This document shows positions 32,148 through 44,164 of a stretch of 64,000 bases of DNA, in pieces. The translations under genes and the position numbers were made by a program. Origin of the DNA: Chondrosia reniformis. Its lineage: Eukaryota; Porifera; Demospongiae; Chondrillida; Chondrillidae. The notes beneath the pieces are model-generated. The model saw only the letters and a list, made by a program, of their open reading frames with translations. It had not been told where the DNA came from and did no database searches. The stretch spans positions 1,426,001-1,490,000 of the forward strand of contig OX359190.1 of assembly GCA_947172415.1 (NCBI GenBank), written 5' to 3'. Position 1 is the first letter of the stretch, and each line of letters starts with the position of its first letter.

Positions 32148-33400
32148 TTCTAGTGACCGCCTCTCTAGTGTGACCACCTCTCTAGTGTGACCACCTCTCT
32201 AGTGCGACCACCTCTCTAATGTGACCACTTCTCTAGTGTGACCACCTCTCTAGTGCGACCACCTCTCTAATGTGACCGCCTCTCTAGTGTGACCGCCTCT
32301 CTAGTGTGACCGCCTCTCTAGTGTGACCGCCTCTCTAGTGTGACCGTCTCTCTAGTGTGACCGCCTCTCTAGTGTGACCGCCTCTCTAGTGTGACCGCCT
32401 CTCTAGTGTGACCGCCTCTCTAGTGTGACCGCCTCTCTAGTGTGACCGCCTCTCTAGTGTGACCGCCTCTCTAGTGTGACCGCCTCTCCAGTGTGACCAC
32501 CTCTCTAGTGTGACCACCTCTCTAGTGTGACCACCTCTCTAGTGTGACCACCTCTCTAGTGTGACCACCTCTCTAGTGTGACCACCTCTCTAGTGTGACC
32601 ACCTCTCTAGTGTGACCACCTCTCTAGTGTGACCACCTCTCTAGTGTGACCACCTCTCTAGTGTGACCACCTCTCTAGTGTGACCACCTCTCTAGTGTGG
32701 CCACCTCTCTAGTGTGGCCACCTCTCTAGTGTGGCCGCCTCTCTAGTGTGACCGCCTCTCTAGTGTGACCGCCTCTCTAGTGTGACCGCCTCTCTAATGT
32801 GACCACCTCTCTAGTGTGACCACCTCTCTAATGTGACCACCTCTCTAGTGTGGCCGCCTCTCTAGTGTGACCGCCTCTCTAGTGTGACCGCCTCTCTAGT
32901 GTGACCGCCTCTCTAGTGTGACCGCCTCTCTAGTGTGACCGCCTCTCTAGTGTGACCACCTCTCTAGTGTGACCACCTCTCTAGTGTGGCCACCTCTCTA
33001 GTGTGGCCACCTCTCTAGTGTGGCCACCTCTCTAGTGTGGCCACCTCTCTAGTGTGGCCACCTCTCTAGTGTGACCACCTCTCTAGTGTGACCACCTCTC
33101 TAGTGTGACCACCTCTCTAGTGTGACCACCTCTCTAGTGTGACCACCTCTCTAGTGTGACCACCTCTCTAGTGTGACCACCTCTCTAGTGTGACCACCTC
33201 TCTAGTGTGACCACCTCTCTAGTGTGACCACCTCTCTAGTGTGACCACCTCTCTAGTGTGACCACCTCTCTAGTGTGACCACCTCTCTAGTGTGACCACC
33301 TCTCTAATGTGACCACCTCTCTAGTGTGACCACCTCTCTAATGTGACCACCTCTCTAGTGCGACCACCTCTCTAATGTGACCACCTCTCCATAGTGGCCA
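32148..33400. repeat. Large 17-bp minisatellite, about 73 copies
   Basis: The unit is CCTCTCTAGTGTGACCG with local blocks of variants (GACCA, GGCCA, CTAATG) that show internal duplication. It spans about 1.25 kb just before the first exon of the semaphorin-type gene. It has the same period as the arrays at 2001 and 15941 and a similar layout (CCTxTCTA..GTG..C), so a shared origin is possible. Confidence 0.92.
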
Positions 33401-33426
33401 CTTGTGAATATTCTATCTTCTCTCAG

Positions 33427-36400
33427 TCTGTAGATTTACCAAACAATTTCACAGATACAGATAATAGAAATTTTCACTTTTCCGATCAAATTGAAGAATG
33501 TAAGAAGAGTTTACGTTCTCAACCAGAGCTCGTGAGTCTATATATGGCAGTCTCATATATCTAGATCCATTGTAGTTGGGAACAGTGCTAGATAGTTGTA
33601 CCTGTTTCGGTCATCAAATTCATCAAATCATAAAGCACCAAGGAGCTGCATGAGTACCCACCAAATACAATACTTGTGGTTTGACTATCACACATGATAA
33701 CCCACACACATGTTGGCTCCATATATGTAGATTCCCTCTTATTGTCATGTTGATGTGATGCTGGTACTGCTGCCCCAATCTGATTTGACTGGCATCACCG
33801 TGAAGAGTATCACTGGTGCTAGCGTACCCATCAATGAGACCGTTCTGTATTGCACGGCTAATACACACCTCCCAATCTGTGGATACAGAAATGTAAGGAT
33901 GTCACACGATTATCACATGATTAATACACAATTTCCTCCCCTGCTGCAATGATGCATATTTCAGTAGATGCTACTCCACCAACTAGCCCTGAGGTATAGT
34001 AACACCTCCCCTCCCCCCACCCCTAGGGTAGGCAGTAGCAATGAAAATAGACTATTATTTGTTTTCTTCAACTTTTTCTTGTTCTAATGTGTCTACAGCG
34101 TTCAAACCTCAATCAACTCATCCGAGAGAAGGTCGGAAGTGGGTTCTCTTCGTATTACAACTTCATTCCAGTGGAGACCTTTGTTGAAGGTACGGAGGTT
34201 AAAGGTCATACCTTGAGTATATACAGTAATTATGTACCTGTTAAACTCACTTGTCTATGCAGTGCAATAGTTTTGTAACACGTAGGCCATGCTTACATGA
34301 TATATATTTAATTTGGGATTATATATATGAGGTTGCTGATAGAAATCACACAGTTGTTTATCGAAAAATGGCTGTCGTATATTTCAATATGGTAAAAAGA
34401 TATTTTTAATTGACCGTATCTCCTTCATAAAGAAGAGACTTTCACTCAAACTTGGTACGCAAATTTCCTAAGGTCTGTTGAGAAAGATGTTTAACTAGGA
34501 AAAAAAATCAATTTTAGTTGATGTACCATTTTCTGCAATTTCTACTGGCAACACTGAATTATATTTTCTGCACAACTTATCTGTTCTTGTATGATCTTAT
34601 GAGAAGAAGCTGTACTTGTACAAGCTGACTTATAGTACTGAGAGAGGGGAAGCAAAGGCCAGTCATGTCAGCTACAAGATGAACCTCCCTACTGGGGAGG
34701 AAGGAGGGAGTAATTATGACTCTTTTGAAGAAAAGAGAATGAAACTTGTTAATGTAAGTGTTTAGAGTAGTACTGTAAAGTCTCATTTCTGAGTAGAGGG
34801 TACTGATTATTGAGAGTTACTGAGCATAATCGCAGCAACTGGAATAACACAATGAGTGTTTAGAGTAATATTCTATCATTTGTAACTAAAAGATTTTGTG
34901 ACCCTTAAATGTCAGCAGAAATGAACATTTTAGTTAATAACGTAAAAATTGTCATACAATGCTTTTTGCTTCAATTGTTGCTCGCAAGGTTGACATTTAT
35001 TTATCTTTTCCATGATCATTTGGAATATTCATGTTGCACACTCTGCTAAGTACTATTTGAATGTACAAGTCTTCACTAAGTGTGACTGTCCTGTGGTTGT
35101 GGTACTTACAGGAGACCAAGATGTACATAACAGCGGAAGGTGGACTGTACCTCATTGACACTGATGACTGTACTCTTTGCGATGGCTGCTCTTCTTGTGT
35201 GACTAGTCTAGATCCACACTGTGCGTACGACTTCAAACAGAATAAGTGTGTCTCCATCAGTAGGTTAGTACTTCAGAGTAGCCATTTTGTTTTAATTATG
35301 TATACATTTTAGTCTTACATACTTTATAGTTGGTATGTATTTGGTTAATAAATGGTTGATGAATATTCGTCTGCCAATTTTGCAATACACGAAGCCCCAG
35401 TGGAGAAGAAGGAGAAGACTCTTGTATCCTCATCCAAAGTTCTCACTAGATTTAGTCCCCTATAGGCCTTTACGTAGATGTAGCATGTAAGAAAAATGGT
35501 GTGCTAGATTATTATACATATATTGTATTTCTTTCATTTCTTTATGGATAAATTGGTATATTTTTTTTAAGAATTATGTTATCTGAATCTTGTAATATAG
35601 AGGCAACCAGGCAGCCTGTAGTAGCAGGAGATGGTGACAATGAGATTGATTGGTGGCCATTAGGTATTGGAGTGATCATAGGACTTGTTGTTGGTGAGTA
35701 TGTCATGTGATCAGTGTTCATTCAAAGGAAACATCAGCTCCACAGTAACGTACAGTAATACATGAAATGTATAATCATCAGATATAGCTATTGAGAAAAT
35801 ACCATTTACAATAAATTGGGACCTCAATTTTATGGCTGTTTTTAAGTGCTCACCTACTGGGTTGGTTATTTAGTGTGGCTTTCACTAAAGTAGACATTTG
35901 ATACAATATTTCTTGTAGCAATGAAATTCTGAATATACCACTCATCATACACCATTTTAATGTGTTTCCAATCTTGTCCTTTTCAAGGTGTGTTAATTGG
36001 AATATTTGCCTGTTTCATATGCAAATGGAGACAAAACAGAAATGACAAGCAAGGCTTTGGAGATTCATACACTGGCTACCATTCCTCGTCCAACGGAAAC
36101 AACAAATCTGCAAATGGATCAGTTCCAAATGGTGTTCAAAAGCCCAACAATGCCTTTGATGATGGAGGGGAGAATGCTCCAATTAGTGTAAAAGGGAGTA
36201 ACCAGAGTACAGAAAACAAAGACGAAAAGCCTCCACTCTTAAATTTGAACCTAAAAACTGACAATGAGACTGGCTTGTTGAGGAAACCGGCAGATCTCCA
36301 AAACTCATCAGATAGTGCAGTGTCCCTCCCTACTGACCTCAACCTTGCAGAGAGCTCTTGTGGGACTCCTGAGACACCCATCACCAACTGGGAGTACGAC

Positions 36401-36907
36401 AAGTTTAAGGACAACCTTCAACAGTCACCAGATAAAAACTATAAAATGGGAGTTGCTCCAATGTCTCAAACTTCAGACTATCCTGATATAGTCATTAGGA
36501 GGGAAAAGCCCTTCTCAAATCTGTCTCAAAACTCCCCTACTTTCAGTCCAGTACGAGATATTAAGAGGGAAAGTACCCTCTCCCAAGGCTCCACCCACTA
36601 TATAAGATATTCATCACCTCGTGATCAGAGATGTGATAGTTATTTGTCTCAGCAATTACCTCCAACACCAGAAGGGTTTTCCCCTAGGGAAACTAAAAGA
36701 GACAGTAGACTGTCCCAAGGCTCTCTCAACTTTGTCCTGGGGTCCATCAATGAGAAGGATCCGAGACGTACCAACACTCCTTCCACCATCCGCAGCACCT
36801 CCTCCAAACCAGAGGTGTCAAGAAGATGGTCGACTACCTCTGGTCAACCCTTCATCATTGGGCACAGTCAGACCAGTTTGACTAAAACTGATAGTTTTGA
36901 CTGCTAA
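33427..36907 (+). CDS. Semaphorin/PSI-type single-pass membrane protein, 5' part uncertain
   Basis: Exons 33427-33531, 33731-33892, 34099-34189, 34601-34753, 35112-35263, 35611-35693 and 35988-36907. The exon at 35112 encodes a Cys-rich PSI-like module (CTLCDGCSSCVTSLDPHCAY), usual after a sema propeller; upstream exons could be the last sema blades (IPSYCHVDVMLVLL, EKKLYLYKLTYSTERG). A membrane helix spans the last two exons (PLGIGVIIGLVVG / VLIGIFACFICKW), then a 300-residue Ser-rich tail with repeated SPRxxxRxSxLSQ motifs. Semaphorins are cell-surface or secreted ligands of plexins. The start is not seen, and the exon at 34601 has no AG acceptor in frame, so this gene may itself be damaged. 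Alternative: another PSI-containing receptor. Confidence 0.6.
35988..36907 (+). CDS. Membrane anchor and cytoplasmic tail exon
   Basis: Open to the stop at 36907. It encodes the second half of the membrane helix, a basic stop-transfer segment (KWRQNRNDK), an Asn/Ser-rich linker and at least three related motifs: SPVRDIKRESTLSQGS, SPRDQRCDSYLSQQ and SPRETKRDSRLSQGS. These could be phosphorylation or docking repeats; role unknown. Confidence 0.75.
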
Positions 36908-37734
36908 AGGTCTCGCTCCATACATAGTAATGACACCATGTGAAATGTATATATTATACAGTATCTAGTGCCATATGTACCTATATATACATGTTGTATC
37001 AATTGTACTCTTTCTCATGTGAGATGTTTACAATATTATGTGTTTAATTGTAACATTTTCAATCCAGTTACAAAACTTTATTAAAACCTATTATATGTAC
37101 AATGTAATACAATGTCATGTATTTAAATTGATTGAAATGCAGAATGTACTGAGAGAGAATTTTCAAATTAAAAGGTAGGAAATACCATATTGAATCATCA
37201 GATATAACAATCACCACTGACTCCATGGTTACCATGGTTACTGTTCTGTCTCTTTCTCAGGATCCACTTGCATGATTTTCTCCTTTCTTTGTATCCAAAC
37301 AAATACACAATTGCTCCCAGTTGGACCATCTGTCCTTGTTGACCTATAGTTGGGAGATCATCATCACAGTCATATTTACCAGTGGACCCAACACTAGTAC
37401 TGTTGCTGTATAGCAAGTGATACAGAAGTAGGTGTCATCCTTTAATTGGCACCAGCCACTCTTGCACCCTGCAGGGAAGGAGAACAAATGAATAACATTA
37501 TGACACCAATGAATACAATTTAAGGGCTCTCATAATGTTATTCATTGGATTAGTACTTCCTCATTAAGATCCTGTGGAATGTATATAGACATCACAAAAC
37601 AATACCAGACCCTATTAGATCAGTACATGTGACCTCCACTGGCTGGAGAGACTACTATGTACTTGTATGTAGGCCTACCTACCTCACCTGATCCTTCAAC
37701 CAAAGCAACACTAGAGGACCAGGTGACTAGATAA
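36908..37734. other. Downstream of semaphorin-type gene; upstream block of gene C
   Basis: It contains the conserved block also found before A and D. No coding exon is supported. The minus-strand frame at 37198-37416 is not preserved in the other copies. Confidence 0.45.
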
Positions 37735-37899
37735 TACCGGAAGTGCACCCGAACCGCCATTTTTGAGTGCTACACGCTGAGATCAAAGAGATTACCGCCA
37801 CTACATATAGGTGTTGCTATAGTTGCAATCGCAGTTGTGATAGTGCAATACAAGTGAAGTTTCGGTTTTTCATCTCTTCTTTTGTTTCTTGAATTGTCA
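37735..37899 (+). promoter_or_regulatory. Probable promoter of gene C
   Basis: ACCGGAAGTG (ETS-like) is followed by GAACCGCCATTTTT (YY1-like on the minus strand), as before A and D, then about 150 bp to the first ATG. Confidence 0.55.
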
Positions 37900-40800
37900 A
37901 TGTCGGCCATAGATAAAGTGAGTTTATTTATTCATTCAGTTTCTCGTAGAAGTGGGTGTTACTACATAGACTCGCAGTCGCTAACCTTTCAACGGTCAAA
38001 ATGAGTTCAGTTTAATTTAGCGAACTACATGTTCTGCCAGTGTAAATGAAACTCGTTACAGCAAATAGTACCATTCAGCGCATAAAATATCTAGTCAGGT
38101 CTTGTAGCGGATAATAGAAACTAGTTCAGTCTTTGAAATGCGTCCAACTCGTCAGATTGAAATAGTGGTATTACCCGAGAATTCTCTAACAGTCACACCT
38201 TTAGCTTTCAGAGACCCTTGCCCAAAGTCTCTTTGTTTAGAATGCTGCGACACAGTTGGGTTATGCAAAACCTCGCTCAAACTAGCTAGCGAATTGCAAC
38301 CTTGAAATTCGTAGGCTTCTAAGGAACAGTTTAGAAAGCGAAGTACGCCGCTCGTCCATATAGTGGCAGAATGTTTAACTGGTGCGCGTTGAGGAGGTAA
38401 AGATTTAATAGACTATTAGACAGTAAACGCTGAAATGACTCTTTACATTCTGTTAAGTTGGACTTTGTACAAACAGACTGCATGATTTACAGACTGTAAC
38501 TCAAAGGTTTCTTGTAATAAACTGCTACTGAAAACTTACATATCCGTGTGTGCTAATTTATAGAGAGTTACCAAGCGGACACGCTTCAATCAGTAAATGT
38601 TTCTTATCTCAATTAGATCTTTCGCGGTGACCTCCTCAGAGCTGGAGGAGGTCATTTTCTGAAAACCACCGATATCCCGGAAATGTTAAGTACAACATCC
38701 TCTGCTAGAGCACTTGCACATCTTCCAAGTGTATTCGTCTATGGTGGCATTGAGGAACAGGTTCAGGTTTACAATATTAAGAACACTAAATGGTCAACAC
38801 TGCCTCGACCTCCTCATTTTAACAATGGAGCAGCCATCTTAGGAAACCAGTTTACTTTAATAGGAGGCGAAGACACTCTTAGCATTCCTACAAACGATCT
38901 AGTGACGTGGACAGGCAAAGAATGGAAAGTACTATATCCTCCAATGCACACCGCCCGAGCCTTTCCAAGTGTTCTTGCATTTGGAGACTTAATAATTGTC
39001 TCTGGAGGAAGAGGAGCAGATGACAAAGCAGTAGACACAATTGAATTCCTGGATGTTAACAAAAGAATATGGATACAGTCAAATCTGAAACTTCCTCGAC
39101 CATTATCACGACACCACATGGCATTGTGTGGTGAATACATTTACATCTACTACTACAACTACTACAATGGATATTTTTGGAGAATGAATAAGAAGAATTT
39201 TATGGCTTCACTTACAACAAATGATGAACATCACTGGGAACAGCTCGAGAAGGCACCAAGGTACAGTTCACTATTACAATACAGCACACTACCAGTCCTA
39301 GTAGGTCCAAAAGGAATCTTAATTTTCGAGAAGAAGAAGTGGACACGAATTAGTGAAGAAACGTCTTATCACTTCACTTGTACGGCTTCCCTCAACGGAA
39401 CTACATTTCTCACATTTGGAGGAAGAATAGTAGGATTAGGAGAATATCAGACAAGAGCTGTACAGCACGATATTGCAGTTAAGGTTAGTAAACTTATTTA
39501 AGTATTACAAGTCTTGTTAACATTCGTTGCGCGCTTCGCGTGCACTTTCTCCTTCAAATAGAAACATTAGAAGGTTTTATTTCCTTCGTTAGAGTCACCT
39601 AACTTGTGCGCTCAGTGTACACGAAGCGCGTGTCAATGTTAACAAGACTTGTATTGCTTTAATGTTCTCGTAAGAGTGTGTTCTACGAACGCTCTCACGA
39701 GTTTAAGTGTTAACTTGTTTCCACTAACAAAGACTGTTAAGTCTTCTTGTTCTTTGCATTTAAAGTGAGAAAGTAGAGGAAAGCGTTCCAAGTATTATCC
39801 GCTGTAGTTAAACTCTTGATTATCGCGTGCTACGTACGTACGTATGTTAATTTCTCGTCCTGTGAACGTTCGTGTGATTAGTTATAAGATGTTGGTAGTA
39901 CAGAAATGTTAGTTGTAGACACGTTTAATAAACTGCTTCCAAACACAATGAGAGTTAATTGCTAGGCACGGAAGCGTCCCAATGCGAAGTCGGCCATTTT
40001 GTTTTAGTATTCAATAAGTCTTAGCCTAATTTTTGGGCGCCGTTGTTTTTGTCTGTTATTAAAAAAAGAAGAGAGTTGCCACGTTTTTAAATTATACAGT
40101 CTGTCTTGTTCAAAGTAAGTGAAAGGTAAACAGAAGTCAAATGAATGTGTCAGTGAATGTTTAGAAGAGATGTCGGGTATTGACTGTATTACTTGGCTGA
40201 ATTGACTGTTCTCTAAAGATGCTTCTTGCTAGTTTTCCTAAAGCTAAGCATCACCAATAATATTGACCTACCGACTGAATTGTCAAAAGAATGTTTGTTT
40301 ATAAACACAGACTGTCCCTTTGTGGGTAAACTATTGAAAAGTAATTAATGTGAAGTGTTAGGCAATGACAATACTCAATGTGTAGCATTCACATGTAGCA
40401 ATGGATCATCTAATTAATCAAGACCCTATTCTACTCTTATTGATAAGAGTGTGATGGAAGATAAAGATCTGTATTTATGAACCTGTAAATGTTTTAACAA
40501 ATTGTACAGCTACAGCCAAGTTGTGTTACATAATAAAGCTGTCTTGAAAGAGCCTTCAGAAGTTGTATCTAAACAGAATGTTATTCACACTTTGGATGGC
40601 TAATGTAATTTGGATTAAAATTTTCCTGTTACTGTGACAATGGTTTACCTCCAAACGATAGTAAAACTGGCGACTGAGTACAGCGAATAACAGGTCGAAC
40701 TGATAAAGAAAACACCATTTAGGACACTCCATAGAGGACGTTAAAGTAGTTTCTAGTTGATCACATGTGAACTGTAGCAGGCGTTTGAGGAATAATAAAC

Positions 40801-43800
40801 TGATAACCCTCGAATTAGGATAAACTGCTTATTCATAGAATGACTTATTGGTGAGAATAGTCAATACTTCAAATATGTTAAGTGTGTATTACATTGTAAA
40901 CACATATTACACTTAATCTTATATGTCTATGATAGCTATACATATCTCTTCTGTATCCCATGCAGGGGCCAAAGTGGTATGGCGAAGCCATAGAAAGACA
41001 TGGTTCAGTTGAAGTTAACATTAGCCGTGCAATCCTCACAGGAGGCTCGCGTGTTGGTAAAACCTCACTGAAGCACTACCTGCTCCACAACACAGCAAGA
41101 GAAGACAAAACTAGCACTGGAGTGCTGGAAGCTCCTGAAGTGGCCACCATTGCTGGGGAGCAAGCTATTAGGACAGGATTTGAGGAGGAAGGCCAGGGGA
41201 AGGAAGAGGAGTATGATTTCATTAAAGGTTTAGCAGTTGGTTCTTCCTGGAAAGTTTTAACAGATGAAAAGCTAGGGCAGCTTATTTCAAAGATTAAAAT
41301 GGAGGAAAGGGAGGTTTTTCCAGGCAGCACTCTAGAAACCCCACCTGCCTCTCCTCCACAGGCTACATCTAATGATACCACTTTAGCTGGTGATATTGCC
41401 AAGACAACCGAGATAGCCAGTGAGACGACCAAGCCACCAACCGACACCTCCATAACCCCTCCTCCTCCTAGCCATGATACCACTGAGGCTTTAGCAGTAC
41501 AAGACCCACTGGAGCTGCTACAGAAAGCCAGGGACAGTTTCCTGCTAAAACACAATCTCTCCACTGAAGCAGAATTTGATGAAAAAAAGTGCACTTTCAT
41601 TTACCTCCTGGACACAGGAGGCCAGCCCTCCTTTCAGAATGTCCTTCCACTCCTACTGGATTTTCCCTGCAACTTCTTACACATCTTTAAAGCTTCAGAG
41701 AGGTTGACCGATCCGTACATCAATGCTTACTGTCAAGATGGAGTCACTGAAGTGGAGAGCACCAACAGCCGTTCAACCTGGGAATTGATGAAGGAGTCCA
41801 TTACAGCTGCCTACACAATGTCAATGAAGAGCAAGCGACAGTTGGAAGCATTTGACATGCCTAATGAGCCCAAACTTCGCATTTTCCTTGTTGGTACTCA
41901 CCTTTCCCTTCTTCCCAAGGATCCTGAAGCTAAGAGAGCTCTACTGGACCACAACAGGAAGGTTCTAAAGGAAATGGACAACAAGCCCTATGACAGCAAC
42001 AGGGTATTCCCCTCAAAAGAGGTTGCCTACAAAGGTGCTGGTAGCTACTTTGTAGTGGACAGTCAGCTACAGGGAGACAGCCAACTGAAGGAGCACACTC
42101 GTAAAGCTGTAAATGTTCTTCGCTCTCTACTTTCAGATGCCAATAATCAATTAACACTGAAAGTTCCCAAAGTTTGGTTTTGCCTGCAACTAATCACATC
42201 TATCGCGGAAAAGAAGATGTGGAAGTTCAAAGAAGTGAAAGAGTTTTGCATCCGATGCCAATTTATCCAAGGTGTAGATGCTGATGGACAGTTCCTTGTC
42301 CTGCTGAACCTGTTTCACAGCCTTGGGTTCTATGTGTACTTTGATCTGAGTGAGTACAAAGAGCAGTGGATCTGTACAGATGCGACCTTTCTGTACAAGG
42401 AAATGTCCAAAGTGCTATCGGTCCAGTATGGCCCAAGTGAATCGCCTAGTACAGAGTTACGTATATTTAAGGAAACTGGAGAAATTCCTGAAGCAACTTC
42501 TAAAGATTTGTTCCAACAGCTAGGTATCAATGCTGACATCCCAACAGGATGGCTCCTGGAGGTCCTAGATAAAATAGGTATTGCAGCCAAAGTGACAAAG
42601 AAGAAGACACGTTACTTCATTCCAGCAGCCCTTCCTGAAAGGGAAATTAATCTCCCTGAACCATCTGTGGCCACTTTGGCATTCACTTTCTCATTCCATT
42701 CAGCATTTGAATATCAGAGGTACACCTGCATACCAACTGGTCTATTCCACAGACTGGCCGTGGACATTGCAAGCAACCGACAGGCTCTTGAGGATCAGCA
42801 GATCATGCAAGCATACATCAGTGTAAGCCAGTGGGAGTACTGTCCCAGTCAATCTGACAGTACACAATTCTATTTCTCTCAAGACAATGCCCACATTGTC
42901 CTTTCCCAGAAGGAGGACCTCATTCAGCTCCAACTGCTGGTTCCAGAAGACTTTCCTCAGCTTGGTCTCTCTTTGACTGAGCTCTGCAGGTGTATCAGAA
43001 CGGAAGTGAAAGAGCGAATTGCTTTCGTAAGTAAAGCCATTTTCGGAAGCGAGTTTTTAGCCCAAAGGGCTACTTTAGAGGATGGTGTCATTTGCCATTA
43101 CTGTGAGGGCTCCACTTTGCATCTTCTGCAATTTAAAGATGGCAACCAAAAAAATGGTCTGTGTACGGGACGGAACAAAACGACTGTACTATCTCCAAGA
43201 GAGTCTGTTTGGATTGCTAAGGAACAGGACAGCAACACCAATGTAAGCATAATATTGTGTATTCAACAAAATAGACCTTATCACGATTGTAGCAATTATT
43301 GACTGTATTCTAATCTTGCTGCTACTGACTATATTTAATATGTTATTATTGTTATTCTTTGGACACAAGTAATTTGTGATTTTTATATTTTCTTCTGTAT
43401 AGTTGAGCGTGGCTGGTAAAGTGAAATTTGATGGAGTCCAGTTCCTTCTCTATAAAGACCAGTCTACCTGTACTGGAGGACCTGAAGCTGTTGGACAGCC
43501 AACACAATCTGCCAACTCAGGAGAGTGTGATGGTGAGTGCATATTCACTGTACCACTAAAACCAGATTATGTCAGTTAACTGCCTCATGATGACATAATG
43601 TTTGTTTATGTTATTTCATGTGTTGTGTAGATGTTCCAGACAATTGGAAAGAAATAATACAATCCAAACACTGGGTCTACCTGTTGGGCAACCTCTCTGT
43701 CGACAAGATAGTGGATCACCTCTACCAGGGAGTGGATGGAAAGCCACTAATCACTTTAGAGGTGTATGATGAGATTGAGAAGGCAAAGAGCAAAAAGGAA

Positions 43801-43953
43801 GCAAACAAGATCTTCTTAAAGCACTTGCTGAATGCTGGTACGGAGGAGAGTTTGAAGTTCTTTTGTACAGTTCTTCAACAAACATCTGGTGACTATCAAA
43901 TTCATGAAAAGATACTTGAGAAACTGAACAATGATTTCAAATTTGGAATGTAA
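37900..43953 (+). CDS. Gene C: Kelch-Roc-COR-CARD protein
   Basis: Exons 37900-37917 (MSAIDK), 38617-39483, 40966-43242, 43403-43532 and 43631-43953 join in frame to about 1,200 residues. Architecture follows gene A through the CARD (KEANKIFLKHLLNAGTEESLKFFCTVLQQTS), then a stop after KFGM; there is no Death exon. The intron at 43533-43630 after GECD is kept as in gene A. The complete CEP70-like gene starts only about 210 bp after the stop, so the two may share a short regulatory region. Confidence 0.85.
38617..39483 (+). CDS. Gene C Kelch propeller exon
   Basis: The exon is 289 codons, phase 0. Distinct loops: HFNNGA for HSHSGA, GEDTLSI for GRDTLRI, AFPS after HTAR, a longer GGRGADDKAVDT after VIVSGG, RPLSRHHM, and YYYNYYNGYFWR. 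Framework strands are almost unchanged from the other copies. Confidence 0.87.
39484..40965. other. Gene C intron between Kelch and Roc exons
   Basis: Nearly the same as 8334-9820, including the hairpin region at about 39505-39700. No coding exon is seen. Confidence 0.6.
40966..43242 (+). CDS. Gene C Roc-COR exon
   Basis: The exon is 759 codons. It keeps GGSRVGKT, DTGGQ, LVGTH and the COR hallmarks. It differs from A and D mainly late in COR (DGVICHYCEGSTLHLLQF; NGLCTGRNKTTVLSP), where several otherwise fixed residues change. Confidence 0.88.
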
Positions 43954-44164
43954 CTCTCAAGTTGATCTGTATCTTGTAAATTTTGTCTCATCTAATTTAA
44001 TTTGTTGATTTATAATATCCTTTGTAAATTTCCAAGTTCGTATAAGCAGTGTATATACACACTAATTACCCTTTATCAGTTTAAGGCCTTTGATGTAACA
44101 CTTGTGTTATCGCTTATATTTAGTTTGTAAATATGGCGTCAAGGTCCAGCTCAAAGATCTAGAT

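Noticed and set aside
32148..33400. Array of short repeats as a CRISPR locus
   Set aside because: Units are contiguous with no unique spacers, and the setting is spliced animal genes. The same applies to the 26-bp and 47-bp arrays.
41076..41600. Minus-strand open frames of 100-174 codons opposite the Roc exons
   Set aside because: They recur as mirror images of a conserved coding exon in every copy and have no domain or independent signal.
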